64,000 bases of DNA from an uncultured Clostridium sp. (GTDB lineage Bacteria; Bacillota; Clostridia; TANB77; CAG-508), in assembly GCA_900557195.1 (NCBI GenBank), contig USRT01000001.1:72770-136769 (forward strand), read 5' to 3'. The notes under the pieces were generated by a model that saw only the letters and a program-made list of their open reading frames with translations, was not told where the DNA came from and made no database searches. The position numbers and the translations under genes were made by a program. Shown in pieces: positions 1-9,828 of this stretch (its first letter is position 1; every line of letters begins with the position of its first letter).

Positions 1-375
1 TTTAGCTACATTAGGCCCCCCATAATCAACAAAAATTTTCTTTTTAGGATATTTCTTTATATGTAAAGAAATATCTTTTTGTATTTCATTTAAATATTTC
101 GCTAAATATTTAGTATTAAATGATATATTTATAAATCCAGGACCTGCTATATTTAAATTTTCAAAACAGTCATATTCATTTAATTTTTCTACTATATTCT
201 TCGCTATTTCTACCGGATTTAATTTCATACTTTTGGCTATTTGCATAGCACCATTATATTGAAATTGTCCTAGTTCTGGTCTACTTGAAGAATGTATTAG
301 TATTAAATCATCCTTATACCCAAGCTTGTTTAAAACTTCTTTAATTTTACTTTTGGTTTCGCTTATTATATCCAT
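1..375 (-). CDS. argS: Arginyl-tRNA synthetase, N-terminal part (cut by window edge)
   Basis: This class I aminoacyl-tRNA synthetase charges tRNA-Arg in the cytosol. About 125 residues are visible. They read MDIISETKSK at the start, carry the conserved GPGFINI stretch near residue 80, and end in VDYGGPNVAK, which leads into the HIGH-type ATP-binding motif that lies beyond the window edge. The ATG at 375 follows a GAGGG ribosome binding site. The gene is divergent from the DUF975 gene at 612, with a shared AT-rich promoter region of about 235 bases. No in-frame CGG codon is present in the visible part. The assignment is confident because the GPGFINI and GGPNVAK blocks are specific to ArgS. Confidence 0.9.
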   Translation of the reverse strand, partial: MDIISETKSKIKEVLNKLGYKDDLILIHSSSRPELGQFQYNGAMQIAKSMKLNPVEIAKNIVEKLNEYDCFENLNIAGPGFINISFNTKYLAKYLNEIQKDISLHIKKYPKKKIFVDYGGPNVAK

Positions 376-611
376 ACATATCCCTCGTTTCTTGACTTTT
401 TAATATTGTAATACATAACTTTTGCGAAACTTGTCTTATTTTGTCGAAAAAGGTTTATTTTTTTCAATACCGTAATTCATACAACTTCTAATGGTCTTTT
501 CCAACATTTAAATAATTATCATCACAACGAGCCTTGATTTTCTGTCGACTTTTGTCTATAATAAATTTGTATGTCAATACATATACTTATTAATAAAAGG
601 AGGATTTTTTT

Positions 612-1370
612 ATGTTATCAGCATCAGAAATTAGAAAACAAGCAAGAACTAATTTACAAGGAAAATGGAGTACAGCTGTATTGATATCTTTAATTTATAT
701 AGCTATCTCATTTGTAATTAGCTTTGCATCAAATTTCGTACCATTTTTAGGTATAGCACTATTAATAGTAACTGTACCATTACAATATGGATTAATTTAT
801 AGTTTCATTAAAATATACAGAAATGAAGAATATTCATATGGAGACTTATTTACATCTGCTTTTAATAACTTTGCTAATGTATGGAAGGTTGTAGGAAATC
901 AATTATTAAAATTAATAGTTCCAATCATACTAGTAGTCGTTTCTCTTTTCGTTTTAATTGCAGGACTTGTTTTTACTGTTATAGCTTCTAATACATCATC
1001 AGATTCATCTAGTATCTTTACAATCTTAGCAGGTGTATTTTTAATTGCTGGATATATAGGCTATATTGCATCTCTTATATATTTATTTGTAAAAGACCTT
1101 TTATATGTTCTATCATTTTATGTAATGCACGATAATCCTAATATGACTGCTAAAGAAATAGTAGAAGAAAGCGAAAGAATTATGAATGGACAAAGAGGAA
1201 AATATTTCTGTTTAGAACTATCATTCTTTGGTTGGATACTACTTGCTATGCTTACGTTTGGTATTGGTCTAATATTCCTAATGCCTTATATGCAAATCTC
1301 AATTGCAATTTACTATGAAGATAGAATAGGAAAACTAAATGAAGTAAACACTCAAAATACTAATGTTTAA
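612..1370 (+). CDS. DUF975 family integral membrane protein
   Basis: This is a 252-residue multi-pass membrane protein. The N-terminus (LSASEIRKQAR...LQGKWSTA) matches the cytosolic lead-in of the DUF975 family. About five hydrophobic segments follow (roughly residues 20-45, 50-70, 95-125, 135-165 and 205-235), with a conserved acidic stretch (KEIVEESERIMNGQRGKYF) before the last ones. A strong AAAGGAGG site precedes the ATG. The molecular function of the family is unknown. The gene is monocistronic and ends in a clear terminator. Confidence 0.85.
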   Translation: MLSASEIRKQARTNLQGKWSTAVLISLIYIAISFVISFASNFVPFLGIALLIVTVPLQYGLIYSFIKIYRNEEYSYGDLFTSAFNNFANVWKVVGNQLLKLIVPIILVVVSLFVLIAGLVFTVIASNTSSDSSSIFTILAGVFLIAGYIGYIASLIYLFVKDLLYVLSFYVMHDNPNMTAKEIVEESERIMNGQRGKYFCLELSFFGWILLAMLTFGIGLIFLMPYMQISIAIYYEDRIGKLNEVNTQNTNV

Positions 1371-1414
1371 CCAAAGCATAAAATATGCTTATTGACTTAT
1401 TAAACATTTATCTT

Positions 1415-1447
1415 AAGATGAAACTTACTATAGTTTCATCTTTTTTA
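1415..1447 (+). terminator. Rho-independent terminator of the DUF975 gene
   Basis: A short perfect hairpin (AGATGAAAC ... GTTTCATCT) is followed by a run of six T residues, 45 bases after the stop codon. Confidence 0.85.
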
Positions 1448-1506
1448 ACAAAAAAACTCCTTACCAACTGCCCCACTATTTACATCTTATTTAAAAGTAC
1501 ATACTA

Positions 1507-1671
1507 GCATATCAAAGCTTAATATATTTATAAATTTAAATCAATCGCCGACTGCTCTCATCTTTGACATTAGCAAAATATAAAATGCGTGGTATTAAAC
1601 ATTTTACAGGCGCTCACCCGCCACGCTTCAAGATTGGTTTAAATTTATAAATATATTAAGCTTTGATATGC
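1507..1671 (+). repeat. Long-armed inverted-repeat element E1 (candidate structured RNA)
   Basis: Two 40-base arms (1507-1546 and 1632-1671) are complementary at 39 positions, and the exception is a U-G wobble if the plus strand is transcribed. They enclose 85 bases of less AT-rich sequence that contains its own small stem (GCGTGG at 1587 with CCACGC at 1621). The element fills most of the 1371-1814 intergenic gap, upstream of rimO. A second element with the same design but different sequence lies at 37711-37871. It is too long and too perfect for a terminator. No transposase or reverse transcriptase is nearby. Function unknown. Confidence 0.7.
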
Positions 1672-1814
1672 GGTAACATTATCTCTCAAATAAAAAATAT
1701 GAATAGTAACAACTAAATAACGATTTTTGGCAAAATTCACATTTATGATTGAATAATCTGTAAAAAGATGCTAAAATATTACTATTAACATAATTTTGAA
1801 AGGATTAATATAAA

Positions 1815-3132
1815 ATGAATGTAGGATTTATATCATTAGGATGTAGTAAAAATTTAGTAGATACTGAAATGACAATCGGACTTTTTAAAAATCATAATTA
1901 TAATATAGTAAACACTCCTCGGAACAGCTGATGTTATAGTTATTAATACTTGTGGATTTATAGAATCTGCAAAAGAAGAAGCTATAAATACAATTTTAGA
2001 AATGGCCGAATATAAAAAAAATAGATGCAAATATTTAATCGTAATGGGCTGTCTTGTTCAAAGATACAAAGAAGAACTCGAAAAAGCTATCCCTGAAGTT
2101 GATTTATGGATAAAATATAGCGAATATAATAACATATGGGAACAAATAGAAAATTTATTGCTACCTGTAAATACTAAATATAAATTAGATTGTCCATCTA
2201 AGCTTAATTTTTTAGATAGAGTAGTTACAACAGGTGAAAACTTTGCATATCTTAGAATAGCAGAAGGTTGCAGTAACCATTGTACATATTGTGCAATTCC
2301 ATCTATTCGTGGTCCATTTATTAGTAGAAAAATGGAAGATATCTTAGCAGAAGCACATAAATTGGTAGATAGTGGAATAAAAGAATTAATTGTTATTGCA
2401 CAAGATACAACTAAATATGGAATAGATATCTATGGAAAACCTATGCTTTCAAAACTATTGCAAGAACTTTGTAAAATTAAAGGTGTAAAATGGATTAGAT
2501 TTTTATATGCTTATCCAGAAACTATTACAGATGAATTAATTGAAACAGTAAAAAACAATGAAAAAATTTGTAATTACTTTGACATTCCTATTCAACATAT
2601 ATCCGACCAAGTTTTAAAAAGAATGAATAGAAAAAGTAATGGAGAAACTATCCGAAACTTAATCACAAAAATTCGAAAAGAAATTCCAGACGTAATATTG
2701 AGAACAACTGTAATAGTAGGATTTCCTGGAGAAACTAAAGAAAACTTCGAAGAATTATATAAATTTATAGAAACTGCTAAATTCGATAGATTAGGAGCAT
2801 TTTCTTATTCAAAAGAAGATGGTACACCAGCTAGCAGATTACCTGACCAAATACACCCTATGACCAAAAAAAGCAGATATAATAAGATAATGAAACTTCA
2901 GCAAGAAATTATGCTAGATAAATTAAGTAATCAAATTGGAAAAGAAATAGAAATGTTAGTAGAAACAAAAACTTTCGATTCTAAATATTATGCTGGAAGA
3001 AGCTATATGGATGTACCTGATATTGATGGTTTAATTTATATAAAAAATAACAAAGAAACAAACTTAGAAGGAAAATTCATAAAATGCAAAATTACAGCTG
3101 TAAATGGATATGATTTAATTGCTGAAATTTAA
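1815..3132 (+). CDS. rimO: RimO, ribosomal protein S12 methylthiotransferase (needs +1 shift at CGG)
   Basis: This radical-SAM enzyme methylthiolates an Asp of ribosomal protein S12. The N-terminal UPF0004 domain starts MNVGFISLGCSKN with the ATG at 1815 after an AAAGG site. The radical-SAM cluster motif is CSNHCTYC (near residue 148), followed by the TIM-barrel core and a C-terminal TRAM domain. The first 35 codons are in one frame and reach CGG at 1920-1922. All remaining codons, starting with GTADVIVINTCGF, are in the +1 frame from GGA at 1921. Skipping the C gives a normal-length protein of 438 residues. Without it the product stops three codons later. A bidirectional terminator follows. 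Confidence 0.9.
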
Positions 3133-3134
3133 AT

Positions 3135-3176
3135 AAAAAAGACCCAAAATACTACTTATCTACTTTGGGTCTTTTC
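3135..3176. terminator. Bidirectional terminator between rimO and pyrB
   Basis: A hairpin with arms AAAGACCCAAA and TTTGGGTCTTTT is flanked by A-rich and T-rich tracts, so it can serve the convergent genes on both strands. Confidence 0.85.
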
Positions 3177-3181
3177 TGATT

Positions 3182-4051
3182 TTATTCTCCTAATACCTTA
3201 TTTATTAATGCCATTCTAACAAAAACTCCGTTTTCTACTTGTTTAAATATTCTTGACTTTTCACATTCAACTATATCATCTGTAATCTCTACATTTCTAT
3301 TAAATGGTGCTGGATGCATTATTATAGCTTCTTTTTTCATCTTTTTTACACGATTCTCATTTAGTCCATAATTTCTATTATATTCTTCCTCTGTTAATTG
3401 CATTTTGTCTGTATGTCTTTCATGTTGAACTCTAAGAAGCATTACAACATCTACTTTATCAATTACTTCATCTAGACTAACGTAGTCGTATCCTTCTTCC
3501 TTATATTCTTCAGGACCTGATGTATATACTACCATCCCTAACTTCTTCATTATTTGTATATTAGTGTGTGCTACTCTAGAATGTTTAATATCTCCAACTA
3601 TAACAATTTTTAGTCCTTCGAATTTTCCAAATTCTTGTCTTATTGTTAGTAAGTCTAACAAAGATTGCGAAGGATGATTACCCGTTCCATCTCCTGCATT
3701 TAGTATTGGTATATTTAATTTTCCAGCTAATTGTTTATAATATTCATTTTCTTTGTGTCTTATTACAACAGCATCTACTCCAAACATCTCAAAAGTCTTA
3801 ACTGTATCATACAAACTTTCACCTTTCTTTAGACTTGAATCCCCTGCATTAAAATTTTGAGTTTTACATCCTAATTTTAATGCTGCCATATCAAAACTAT
3901 AATGAGTTCTCGTAGATGGCTCAAAAAATAAATTTGCAATTACCTTTTTACCTTCATAATTAACTTGTTTTCCATCTTTAAAAGCTTGTGCTTTGTCTAA
4001 TATGTCATTAATCTCGTCCACTGTATAGTTATCTAAATTTAATACATCCAT
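3182..4051 (-). CDS. pyrB: Aspartate carbamoyltransferase catalytic chain
   Basis: PyrB joins carbamoyl phosphate and aspartate in the first committed step of pyrimidine synthesis. The carbamoyl-phosphate site appears as FFEPSTRTH (residues near 43), followed by HPSQSLLD and HPAPFNRNVEI. The 289-residue length is slightly short of the usual 300-310 but complete. I chose the ATG at 4051 because AAGGAG lies just upstream; a longer in-frame start at 4108 has no binding site and would sit at the end of rng. No PyrI regulatory chain is seen next to it. The rest of the pathway is 10 kb away, so pyrB is separate from the main pyr operon. Confidence 0.92.
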   Translation of the reverse strand: MDVLNLDNYTVDEINDILDKAQAFKDGKQVNYEGKKVIANLFFEPSTRTHYSFDMAALKLGCKTQNFNAGDSSLKKGESLYDTVKTFEMFGVDAVVIRHKENEYYKQLAGKLNIPILNAGDGTGNHPSQSLLDLLTIRQEFGKFEGLKIVIVGDIKHSRVAHTNIQIMKKLGMVVYTSGPEEYKEEGYDYVSLDEVIDKVDVVMLLRVQHERHTDKMQLTEEEYNRNYGLNENRVKKMKKEAIIMHPAPFNRNVEITDDIVECEKSRIFKQVENGVFVRMALINKVLGE

Positions 4052-4115
4052 AAAAAAATTCTCCTTTACATTTTTTTCAATTTTATCATACAAAAAAATG
4101 TAATACAAGAGAATT

Positions 4116-5301
4116 TTAACTCCACATATGCTTTCTTGTTAACTCCAATAAATTAAGTGGTGTAAACCCTACTATTTGCACCTTTGATCTATCAGATTTA
4201 ATACATTCATTAAAAATATCTAATATCTTTTCTCTATTTTCTTCATTCATATCTATATAATCAACTATAATTATTCCACCAATATCTCTTACCTTAAGTT
4301 GCTTTGCAATTTCAATTGTTGCTTCTGTATTTACTGTAAGAATCGTATCATTTAAGTCTTTTTTACCTGTATACTTTCCAGTATTCACATCTATTGCGGT
4401 TAAAGCTTCTGTTTTGTCTATTGTTATAAAACCTCCACATTTAAGCCAAATCTTTCTACTTTCAAGTTTTTCTAATTGCTTTTTTATGTCATAAATATTA
4501 AATACGTCATCCTTTATTTGTAACTGTATATCTTCTTTCTTCATGTTTTTTAATATTCCTAGTATATATTCATACATAGAATTATTATCTACAATAATTC
4601 TATCAATTCCTTTATCAATCATATCTACTAATAATCTATCTATCACCTTATTATTTGTATATAGTAACTTTGGTATAAATTCCTTTTTATTTTCTATGTC
4701 TTTTAAATTAGAATATATATCATCTAATTTAAAAATAGCTTCTCCGTAAATCTTTTTTTATATCCTCTTTACTCTTTCCTATAGCAGATGTTCTAATAAT
4801 TATACCTAGATCTCTGTTTAAATTCTCTAATGCAATATCTTTTAATCTCTTTATTTCATCTGTATCTTCTATCTTTTGCGATACTGTTACAAATTTTGTT
4901 CCAGGCATTATAACAATAAATCTGCCAGGTAAATTAATATGAGTAGATACTCTTGGTCCTTTTTGCATAACTTGATCTTTTTTTACTTGTACTATAACAG
5001 GCATACCTACTTTAACATATTTGTTAATATCAATTCCATCAAAATTTTCGTTTTTATTTCCTGTGCAATTACTAGCTTTTGGTATAATATCTTTAATATG
5101 TAAAAAGGCATTTTTATTATTTCCTATATCTACAAAAACAGCCTGCAGTCCTGGAAGAACTCTTTGGACTTTTCCTAAATATATATTTCCTTCTAATCTT
5201 TGTTTATCTGCATTTTCTTCGTATTTTTCTATAACATTATAATCTTCTACTAAAGTTATTATATTTTTTTCCTTTATATGACTAATTATAATTTCTCTCA
5301 T
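4116..5301 (-). CDS. rng: RNase E/G family ribonuclease (needs +1 shift at CGG)
   Basis: This is a single-strand-specific endoribonuclease of rRNA and mRNA processing. An S1-like RNA-binding segment (GNIYLGKVQRVLPGLQAVFVD) is near residue 40. The catalytic metal-binding motifs AIDVNTGKY and IIIVDYIDM lie in the C-terminal half. The first 185 codons end at an in-frame CGG (5'-C at 4746). The homologous sequence continues one base later as GEAIFKLDDIYSN through to the stop, giving 394 residues. Read straight, the frame hits a stop seven codons after the last sense codon before CGG. The end (LLELTRKHMWS) is shorter than in some relatives, but both catalytic Asp residues are retained. Confidence 0.85.
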
Positions 5302-5386
5302 CTTTAAAAATCAATATCTCCTTTAAGCTTCTCTATTTTGTGACTTTATCAAAGTTTTTATTATATCTGGATAATCTGACATTATT

Positions 5387-5547
5387 CTATTTAAATTTAA
5401 TTAAATAATCTCCTTGTTCTATAATTTCTTCTCTATTGCCTTTTTGAGGTATAGTTTCATGAACTGACTTTATTATACTATCGAACACTCTCGAATCAAA
5501 TTCTGATGGTTGATAAGTGCTTTTATATATTATTATATCTATTCATA
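5387..5547 (-). other. Coding-like remnant between pth and rng
   Basis: About 50 codons are open on the minus strand between a TGA inside the 3' end of pth and a TAG at 5387-5389. They include YQPSEFDSRVFDSIIKS and GNREEIIEQGDYLIKFK, which look like protein-coding composition rather than random AT-rich sequence. No ATG, GTG or TTG with a good binding site is present. It may be the surviving 3' end of a gene once located between pth and rng. I do not recognise the family. Confidence 0.25.
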
Positions 5548-6086
5548 GCCATGTCAATACCATTTTTTAAAACTTCAACCACAGCCTTTTCTGCCTTATC
5601 AACACCTTTTAATAATTCACTATATTCTTCCTCATTAATATGTCCTATTACATAATTAATTAAATCAGACTTTCTTTCTGGCATTCCGATACCTACTCTT
5701 ACTCTAGGAAAGCCATCTGTTTTTAACATATTTACAACAGACTTCATTCCATTATGAGTACCAGGTCCCCCCATTCTTCGAACTCTTATAATTCCTGGAT
5801 TTGTATCAATATCATCATAAATAACAATAAGTTTATTGAAATCTATTTTATAAAATTTAACAAATTCTATAACAGCTTCACCACTTAAATTCATAAAAGT
5901 TTGAGGTTTTACTAATATTACTTTTTCTCCCTCTATTACTCCAGTTCCATATAAGCTATTAAATTTAGATTTATTAACTAAGATATTATATTGTTTGCTT
6001 ATTTTATTAATAACTTCGAATCCCATATTATGTCTTGTTCTAGAATAATCTTCTTCTGGATTTCCAAGTCCCACAATTAAATACAT
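5523..6086 (-). CDS. pth: Peptidyl-tRNA hydrolase
   Basis: Pth releases peptides from dropped-off peptidyl-tRNA. The hallmark N-terminus YLIVGLGNPE is followed by RTRHNMGF (catalytic His), VKPQTFMNLSG, IYDDIDTNPG and GGPGTHNGMKS. The product is 187 residues, the usual length. The ATG at 6086 follows an AAGGAG site; an in-frame upstream start at 6119 has none. It ends just before the small coding remnant and rng, and its start is 41 bases below the GNAT gene, so the group is probably cotranscribed. Confidence 0.93.
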   Translation of the reverse strand: MYLIVGLGNPEEDYSRTRHNMGFEVINKISKQYNILVNKSKFNSLYGTGVIEGEKVILVKPQTFMNLSGEAVIEFVKFYKIDFNKLIVIYDDIDTNPGIIRVRRMGGPGTHNGMKSVVNMLKTDGFPRVRVGIGMPERKSDLINYVIGHINEEEYSELLKGVDKAEKAVVEVLKNGIDMAMNRYNNI

Positions 6087-6126
6087 ATTCTTATCTCCTT
6101 TTAGGTTAAATATTAACATGTTTTAT

Positions 6127-6585
6127 TTAATTACACAATATCTTTTCAAATATAAGTACATTATCATCTTCCTGTTTTAAATAGAAACCATTTTTTTTAT
6201 AAAAATTAACTGCTCGTTCTAATTCTTTATGTGTTCCTAATTGTAATTTTGTATAATTGTTTTTTAAAGAAAAATTTATTAATGTATTCATTAAGTTTTG
6301 TGCTATCTTACTTCCCCTGTAATCTTTTCTTACATACATTGTTTTTAGTAGTCCTACTCCATCATTCATATTCTCTAACCCAATAGTTCCTATAATATCT
6401 CCGTTTTTATCTAATGCAATCAAAAAAATTCCACCAGTTCTTTTATACTTTTCTCTATCTGTAGTTTCTAATTCTTCTCTCCAAGCTTCAAAACCAAATT
6501 CTTGTATACAAACATCAATTAGAAATGTTTTTACTTTCTCCGAAAATTCACTACTAAATTCTAGATACTTTATTTCTTCTATCAT
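6127..6585 (-). CDS. GNAT family N-acetyltransferase
   Basis: This is a 152-residue GCN5-type acetyltransferase. The acetyl-CoA binding loop is seen as YVRKDYRGSKIAQNLM near residue 95, preceded by IGTIGLENM and followed by YTKLQLGTHKELERAVNFYKK, the usual beta5 and C-terminal elements. The substrate cannot be told. It is packed between the glycosyltransferase gene (11-base gap) and pth. Confidence 0.8.
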   Translation of the reverse strand: MIEEIKYLEFSSEFSEKVKTFLIDVCIQEFGFEAWREELETTDREKYKRTGGIFLIALDKNGDIIGTIGLENMNDGVGLLKTMYVRKDYRGSKIAQNLMNTLINFSLKNNYTKLQLGTHKELERAVNFYKKNGFYLKQEDDNVLIFEKILCN

Positions 6586-6596
6586 TATTCTTCACC

Positions 6597-7724
6597 TCAT
6601 ATTATTTCATATTTAGCTATTTCTCTATAATAATCTTCTAATTTGTCAATTACATTTTTCCAAGTATACGATTCTGATGTGATTTGTGAATTTTTAGATA
6701 ATTTTTCTCGTAATTTGATATCATTTATTAAAATTTTTATCTTATTTTTTATATCATCTACTGTTCCAGTAGTAATTAAAGCATTTTCATTATCTTTAAC
6801 AAAATCTCTATTTCCACCTGTATCTGTGGTAATAATTGCTAAACCACATTTCATTGCTTCTAAAATTGGAAGTCCAAATGACTCATATTTAGAAGCACAA
6901 ATATATATATCTGATTTTCTTAACGCATTTCCTATCTCTTTTTGAGGGGGATTTACTAAACATTTTTCTTTACTTTTTTCTGGTTTATCTGGTGTTATCC
7001 AATTTACATTTATTAAATATCCTTCTTTTCTTAACTCTTCTATAGCATTTAATATTATTTTTATTCTTTTAAATTCTGATTTTTCAGACCCAATCATTGC
7101 TATAGATATTTCTTCTTTATTATCTTTATTCTTATTTACATCTCCAACATAAAAGTTTTCATCATTAACAGCATTTGGTATTATGATAGAATCTCTATTA
7201 TAAAGTTCTTTTATTTTTTCTGCAGCATAGCTTGATACAGTATAAATAAAAGGAACTACTTCAAATTCCTTTTTTATATAATTTAATTTTCTTTCATCTA
7301 AAGACTCTAAATCAAATAAATGTGAGTCTCCTTGTTCAAAATATATAACTGGTGCCTTTCTTTGCTCTATGCATTCATAAATTTCACGCCAATAAGTTGC
7401 AACAATAACATCACAAGGATGTATAACTTCACAAAGTATTTCTTCCCAAGGAACTTGAATAAATTTGATTCTATTATCCATATCAAACCAATTTGGCTTT
7501 GGAAAATGAGATATAATGGTAACCCTATGCCCTCTTTGCACTAAATAATTTGAATGTTCTAATATAATTTTGCTTCCTCCACAAAGTTCTGTCCACGTCA
7601 TTACATAAACTATATCTAGTTTATCTTTTACTTTGTTTGTTTTATTTAACTTTTGAAATTCTGCATTTTTCAATCTTTTTTCTCTTTCTGCAAACTCTAT
7701 TTCTCTATAAGCTACTATATCCAT
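6597..7724 (-). CDS. GT4-type glycosyltransferase
   Basis: This is a 375-residue GT-B fold glycosyltransferase. The C-terminal nucleotide-sugar domain carries the family-4 signature ESFGLPILEAMKCG followed by IITTDTGGNRDFV. The N-terminal acceptor domain includes WTELCGGSKIILEHSNYLVQRG. It probably transfers a sugar to a cell-surface polymer or lipid at the inner membrane face. It lies 9 bases downstream of another glycosyltransferase, suggesting a joint role in surface glycan assembly. Donor and acceptor are unknown. Confidence 0.85.
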   Translation of the reverse strand: MDIVAYREIEFAEREKRLKNAEFQKLNKTNKVKDKLDIVYVMTWTELCGGSKIILEHSNYLVQRGHRVTIISHFPKPNWFDMDNRIKFIQVPWEEILCEVIHPCDVIVATYWREIYECIEQRKAPVIYFEQGDSHLFDLESLDERKLNYIKKEFEVVPFIYTVSSYAAEKIKELYNRDSIIIPNAVNDENFYVGDVNKNKDNKEEISIAMIGSEKSEFKRIKIILNAIEELRKEGYLINVNWITPDKPEKSKEKCLVNPPQKEIGNALRKSDIYICASKYESFGLPILEAMKCGLAIITTDTGGNRDFVKDNENALITTGTVDDIKNKIKILINDIKLREKLSKNSQITSESYTWKNVIDKLEDYYREIAKYEII

Positions 7725-7733
7725 ATTATCCCC

Positions 7734-8966
7734 CTAATTATTTAAGTTTTGTTTTATTTTATTCCATACTTCATTAGTTTTTAAATATTCTTTATAATGC
7801 TTGTCTACATTTTCAGAATATTCCTTAAATTCATCTAATAATAAATTAAAATTATTATTAGGAAATAATTTATTAATTTCTGGAACACTATCTTGCAATT
7901 TCTCATATGTTTCTGCTATTTTACTTTTATAATTCTTTTTATCACTAATATAAAGTAATAATGGCTTATATTTCATCCAACCTTTACTTGCTTTTAAAAA
8001 TCTAGTACCTATTTCAGATTCATCACCTTTTATCTTTCTTAATGTAGATGGATATTTCTGTTTCATAATGCCTTGATATTTCAAAAAGCCATCATGAAAA
8101 TGATATAATGGTACTCTTAAAACTTTAGAATTATCTAGTAATGTAGAAAAAAATGTATCTTCTCCTCTTGCTCCAGGTGGATTATAAAATGCAGGAATTT
8201 TATCTAAATGTCTAAGATTTAAACATAATGTAGAACCTGCTATCCATTTACCAGCACCATTTTTTTGAATCTCATATACACCTTTTCCATCAGCAATTTC
8301 TGGGTCTGCATACGTAACACCATTATTTTTCTTAAAATTTTCTTTTATAGAATCCCATGAAATAATATCATTACTTATTGCTTCAATATATTTTCTAAAC
8401 ATATCTTCATTAATATCTTTATTAATTTCGATATATGGTATTGGTGAAATATATCCACAATGGTAACCAATTGTTATATCACTATCTTTTATATATTCTA
8501 AATGTTTAGAAATATTATTTTGTTTTTTCCATGTTATTGTATTATCATCATTTTTAATACAAGCTACTGGATATTCGTCATCATCCCAGAATAATAAACA
8601 ATCATACTTAGATTTAGCAGCATAATATAATAAAGTATTTCTTCCTTTTGCATGACCGTGTCCTAGTATTAAATCAACTTCTTTTTTAGTAAATCCATGT
8701 CTTCCAATCAACTTTTTCTTTTCTTCTTCTATATCTTCTGGCGTTATATATCTAATTTTTATATTTTTATATACTTGTGGAAGTACACTATAAAAATCTA
8801 CTCTTGTTGTCATTTGATATGATAAATCAAACAAAATAAATATTGTTAATTTTATATTTAGATCTTTTAATTGTTCTAACATCTGATCATACATATTATT
8901 AATAACTTTACATACATTTGGTCTTCCTGTAACAAAACCGATAGCTATTTTCATTGTATCATCCAT
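7734..8966 (-). CDS. GT-A-like glycosyltransferase
   Basis: The product is about 410 residues. It begins MKIAIGFVTGRPNVCKVINNM after a short lead-in and carries a DDDEYP acidic motif near residue 130 (LLFWDDDEYPV), the type of metal and nucleotide-sugar binding site seen in GT-A folds. A GARGEDTFF segment around residue 270 may form the catalytic region. I prefer the ATG at 8966 because AGGATAG lies about 10 bases upstream; a GTG three codons earlier touches that site. It is coupled to the GT4 gene downstream. The family assignment is by motif only. Confidence 0.65.
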   Translation of the reverse strand: MDDTMKIAIGFVTGRPNVCKVINNMYDQMLEQLKDLNIKLTIFILFDLSYQMTTRVDFYSVLPQVYKNIKIRYITPEDIEEEKKKLIGRHGFTKKEVDLILGHGHAKGRNTLLYYAAKSKYDCLLFWDDDEYPVACIKNDDNTITWKKQNNISKHLEYIKDSDITIGYHCGYISPIPYIEINKDINEDMFRKYIEAISNDIISWDSIKENFKKNNGVTYADPEIADGKGVYEIQKNGAGKWIAGSTLCLNLRHLDKIPAFYNPPGARGEDTFFSTLLDNSKVLRVPLYHFHDGFLKYQGIMKQKYPSTLRKIKGDESEIGTRFLKASKGWMKYKPLLLYISDKKNYKSKIAETYEKLQDSVPEINKLFPNNNFNLLLDEFKEYSENVDKHYKEYLKTNEVWNKIKQNLNN

Positions 8967-8982
8967 CTTAAACACCTATCCT

Positions 8983-9615
8983 TTACATTATTTTCTCATT
9001 TATATCTTTAATAGAAATAATTCCTTCTCTTAATATATTTACTTTTCCATCAATCACCTTTACTATAGTAGAAGATATATTTTGCATGCATTCGCCACCA
9101 TCTATAAAAGCATCTACTTTCCCATCAAAATCTGGTTTAATATCTTCTAATTTTATCGAACTTGGTTTTCCAGAAATATTAGCACTTGGGGCTGCTATAG
9201 GTAAATTACATTTTTCTAGTATTTTTTTTATAATATCATTATCTGGTATTCTAATTCCTATAGTATCATTATCTCCAGTTAATAAATCTGGTATTTGGCT
9301 TTTTCTCTTTTTTAATATTATAGTAATAGGACCTGGCATAAAATTATCTATTATCTTTTCTTCTAATCTATTACTTATATAAGCATATTTTTTTATCTCT
9401 TCTTTACTTTTTACTAATATATTAAGTGCTTTTTCTTGTGGTCTTTTCTTTATATTGTAAATATTTTTTATAACATTTTTAGATAGTGCATTTCCACCAA
9501 TTCCATAAACCGTTTCTGTTGGAAAAACTATAATTCCATCTTGTTTTATTATATCTACTATTTCATCTAATTCATTATCTTTTATTGTATTTTTCCAATT
9601 GTAAAGTTTAGACAT
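8983..9615 (-). CDS. tsaC: L-threonylcarbamoyladenylate synthase (TsaC/YwlC type)
   Basis: This enzyme makes the threonylcarbamoyl-AMP used for the t6A37 modification of ANN-reading tRNAs. YrdC-domain motifs are PTETVYGIGGNAL near residue 33, KKRPQEKALNILV and PIAAPSANISGKPS. At 210 residues it is the short form without the C-terminal Sua5 domain. It stands at the head of the glycosyltransferase group with a 17-base gap. Confidence 0.88.
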   Translation of the reverse strand: MSKLYNWKNTIKDNELDEIVDIIKQDGIIVFPTETVYGIGGNALSKNVIKNIYNIKKRPQEKALNILVKSKEEIKKYAYISNRLEEKIIDNFMPGPITIILKKRKSQIPDLLTGDNDTIGIRIPDNDIIKKILEKCNLPIAAPSANISGKPSSIKLEDIKPDFDGKVDAFIDGGECMQNISSTIVKVIDGKVNILREGIISIKDINEKIM

Positions 9616-9785
9616 TTTGCGCCTTCTTTCTTGCTATACATAATATTTTAATTTTACCATATATTACAAATATTGTCAAATTATTTGGATAGGTGCGTCT
9701 CATATGTATCATATCTTTTGTATTCTCTTTTTTTCTTTTATTTTCTTTAATTTTCTCCACATTTCATTCTTATATATATAACCAA

Positions 9786-9828
9786 AAATGTAATCTATAT
9801 ACATATAGTATATAGATTACATTTTAAA
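9786..9828. terminator. Bidirectional terminator downstream of recO
   Basis: A near-perfect 17-base stem (AAAATGTAATCTATATA paired with its complement) ends in a T tract. It overlaps the recO stop region and lies between recO and tsaC. Confidence 0.85.
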
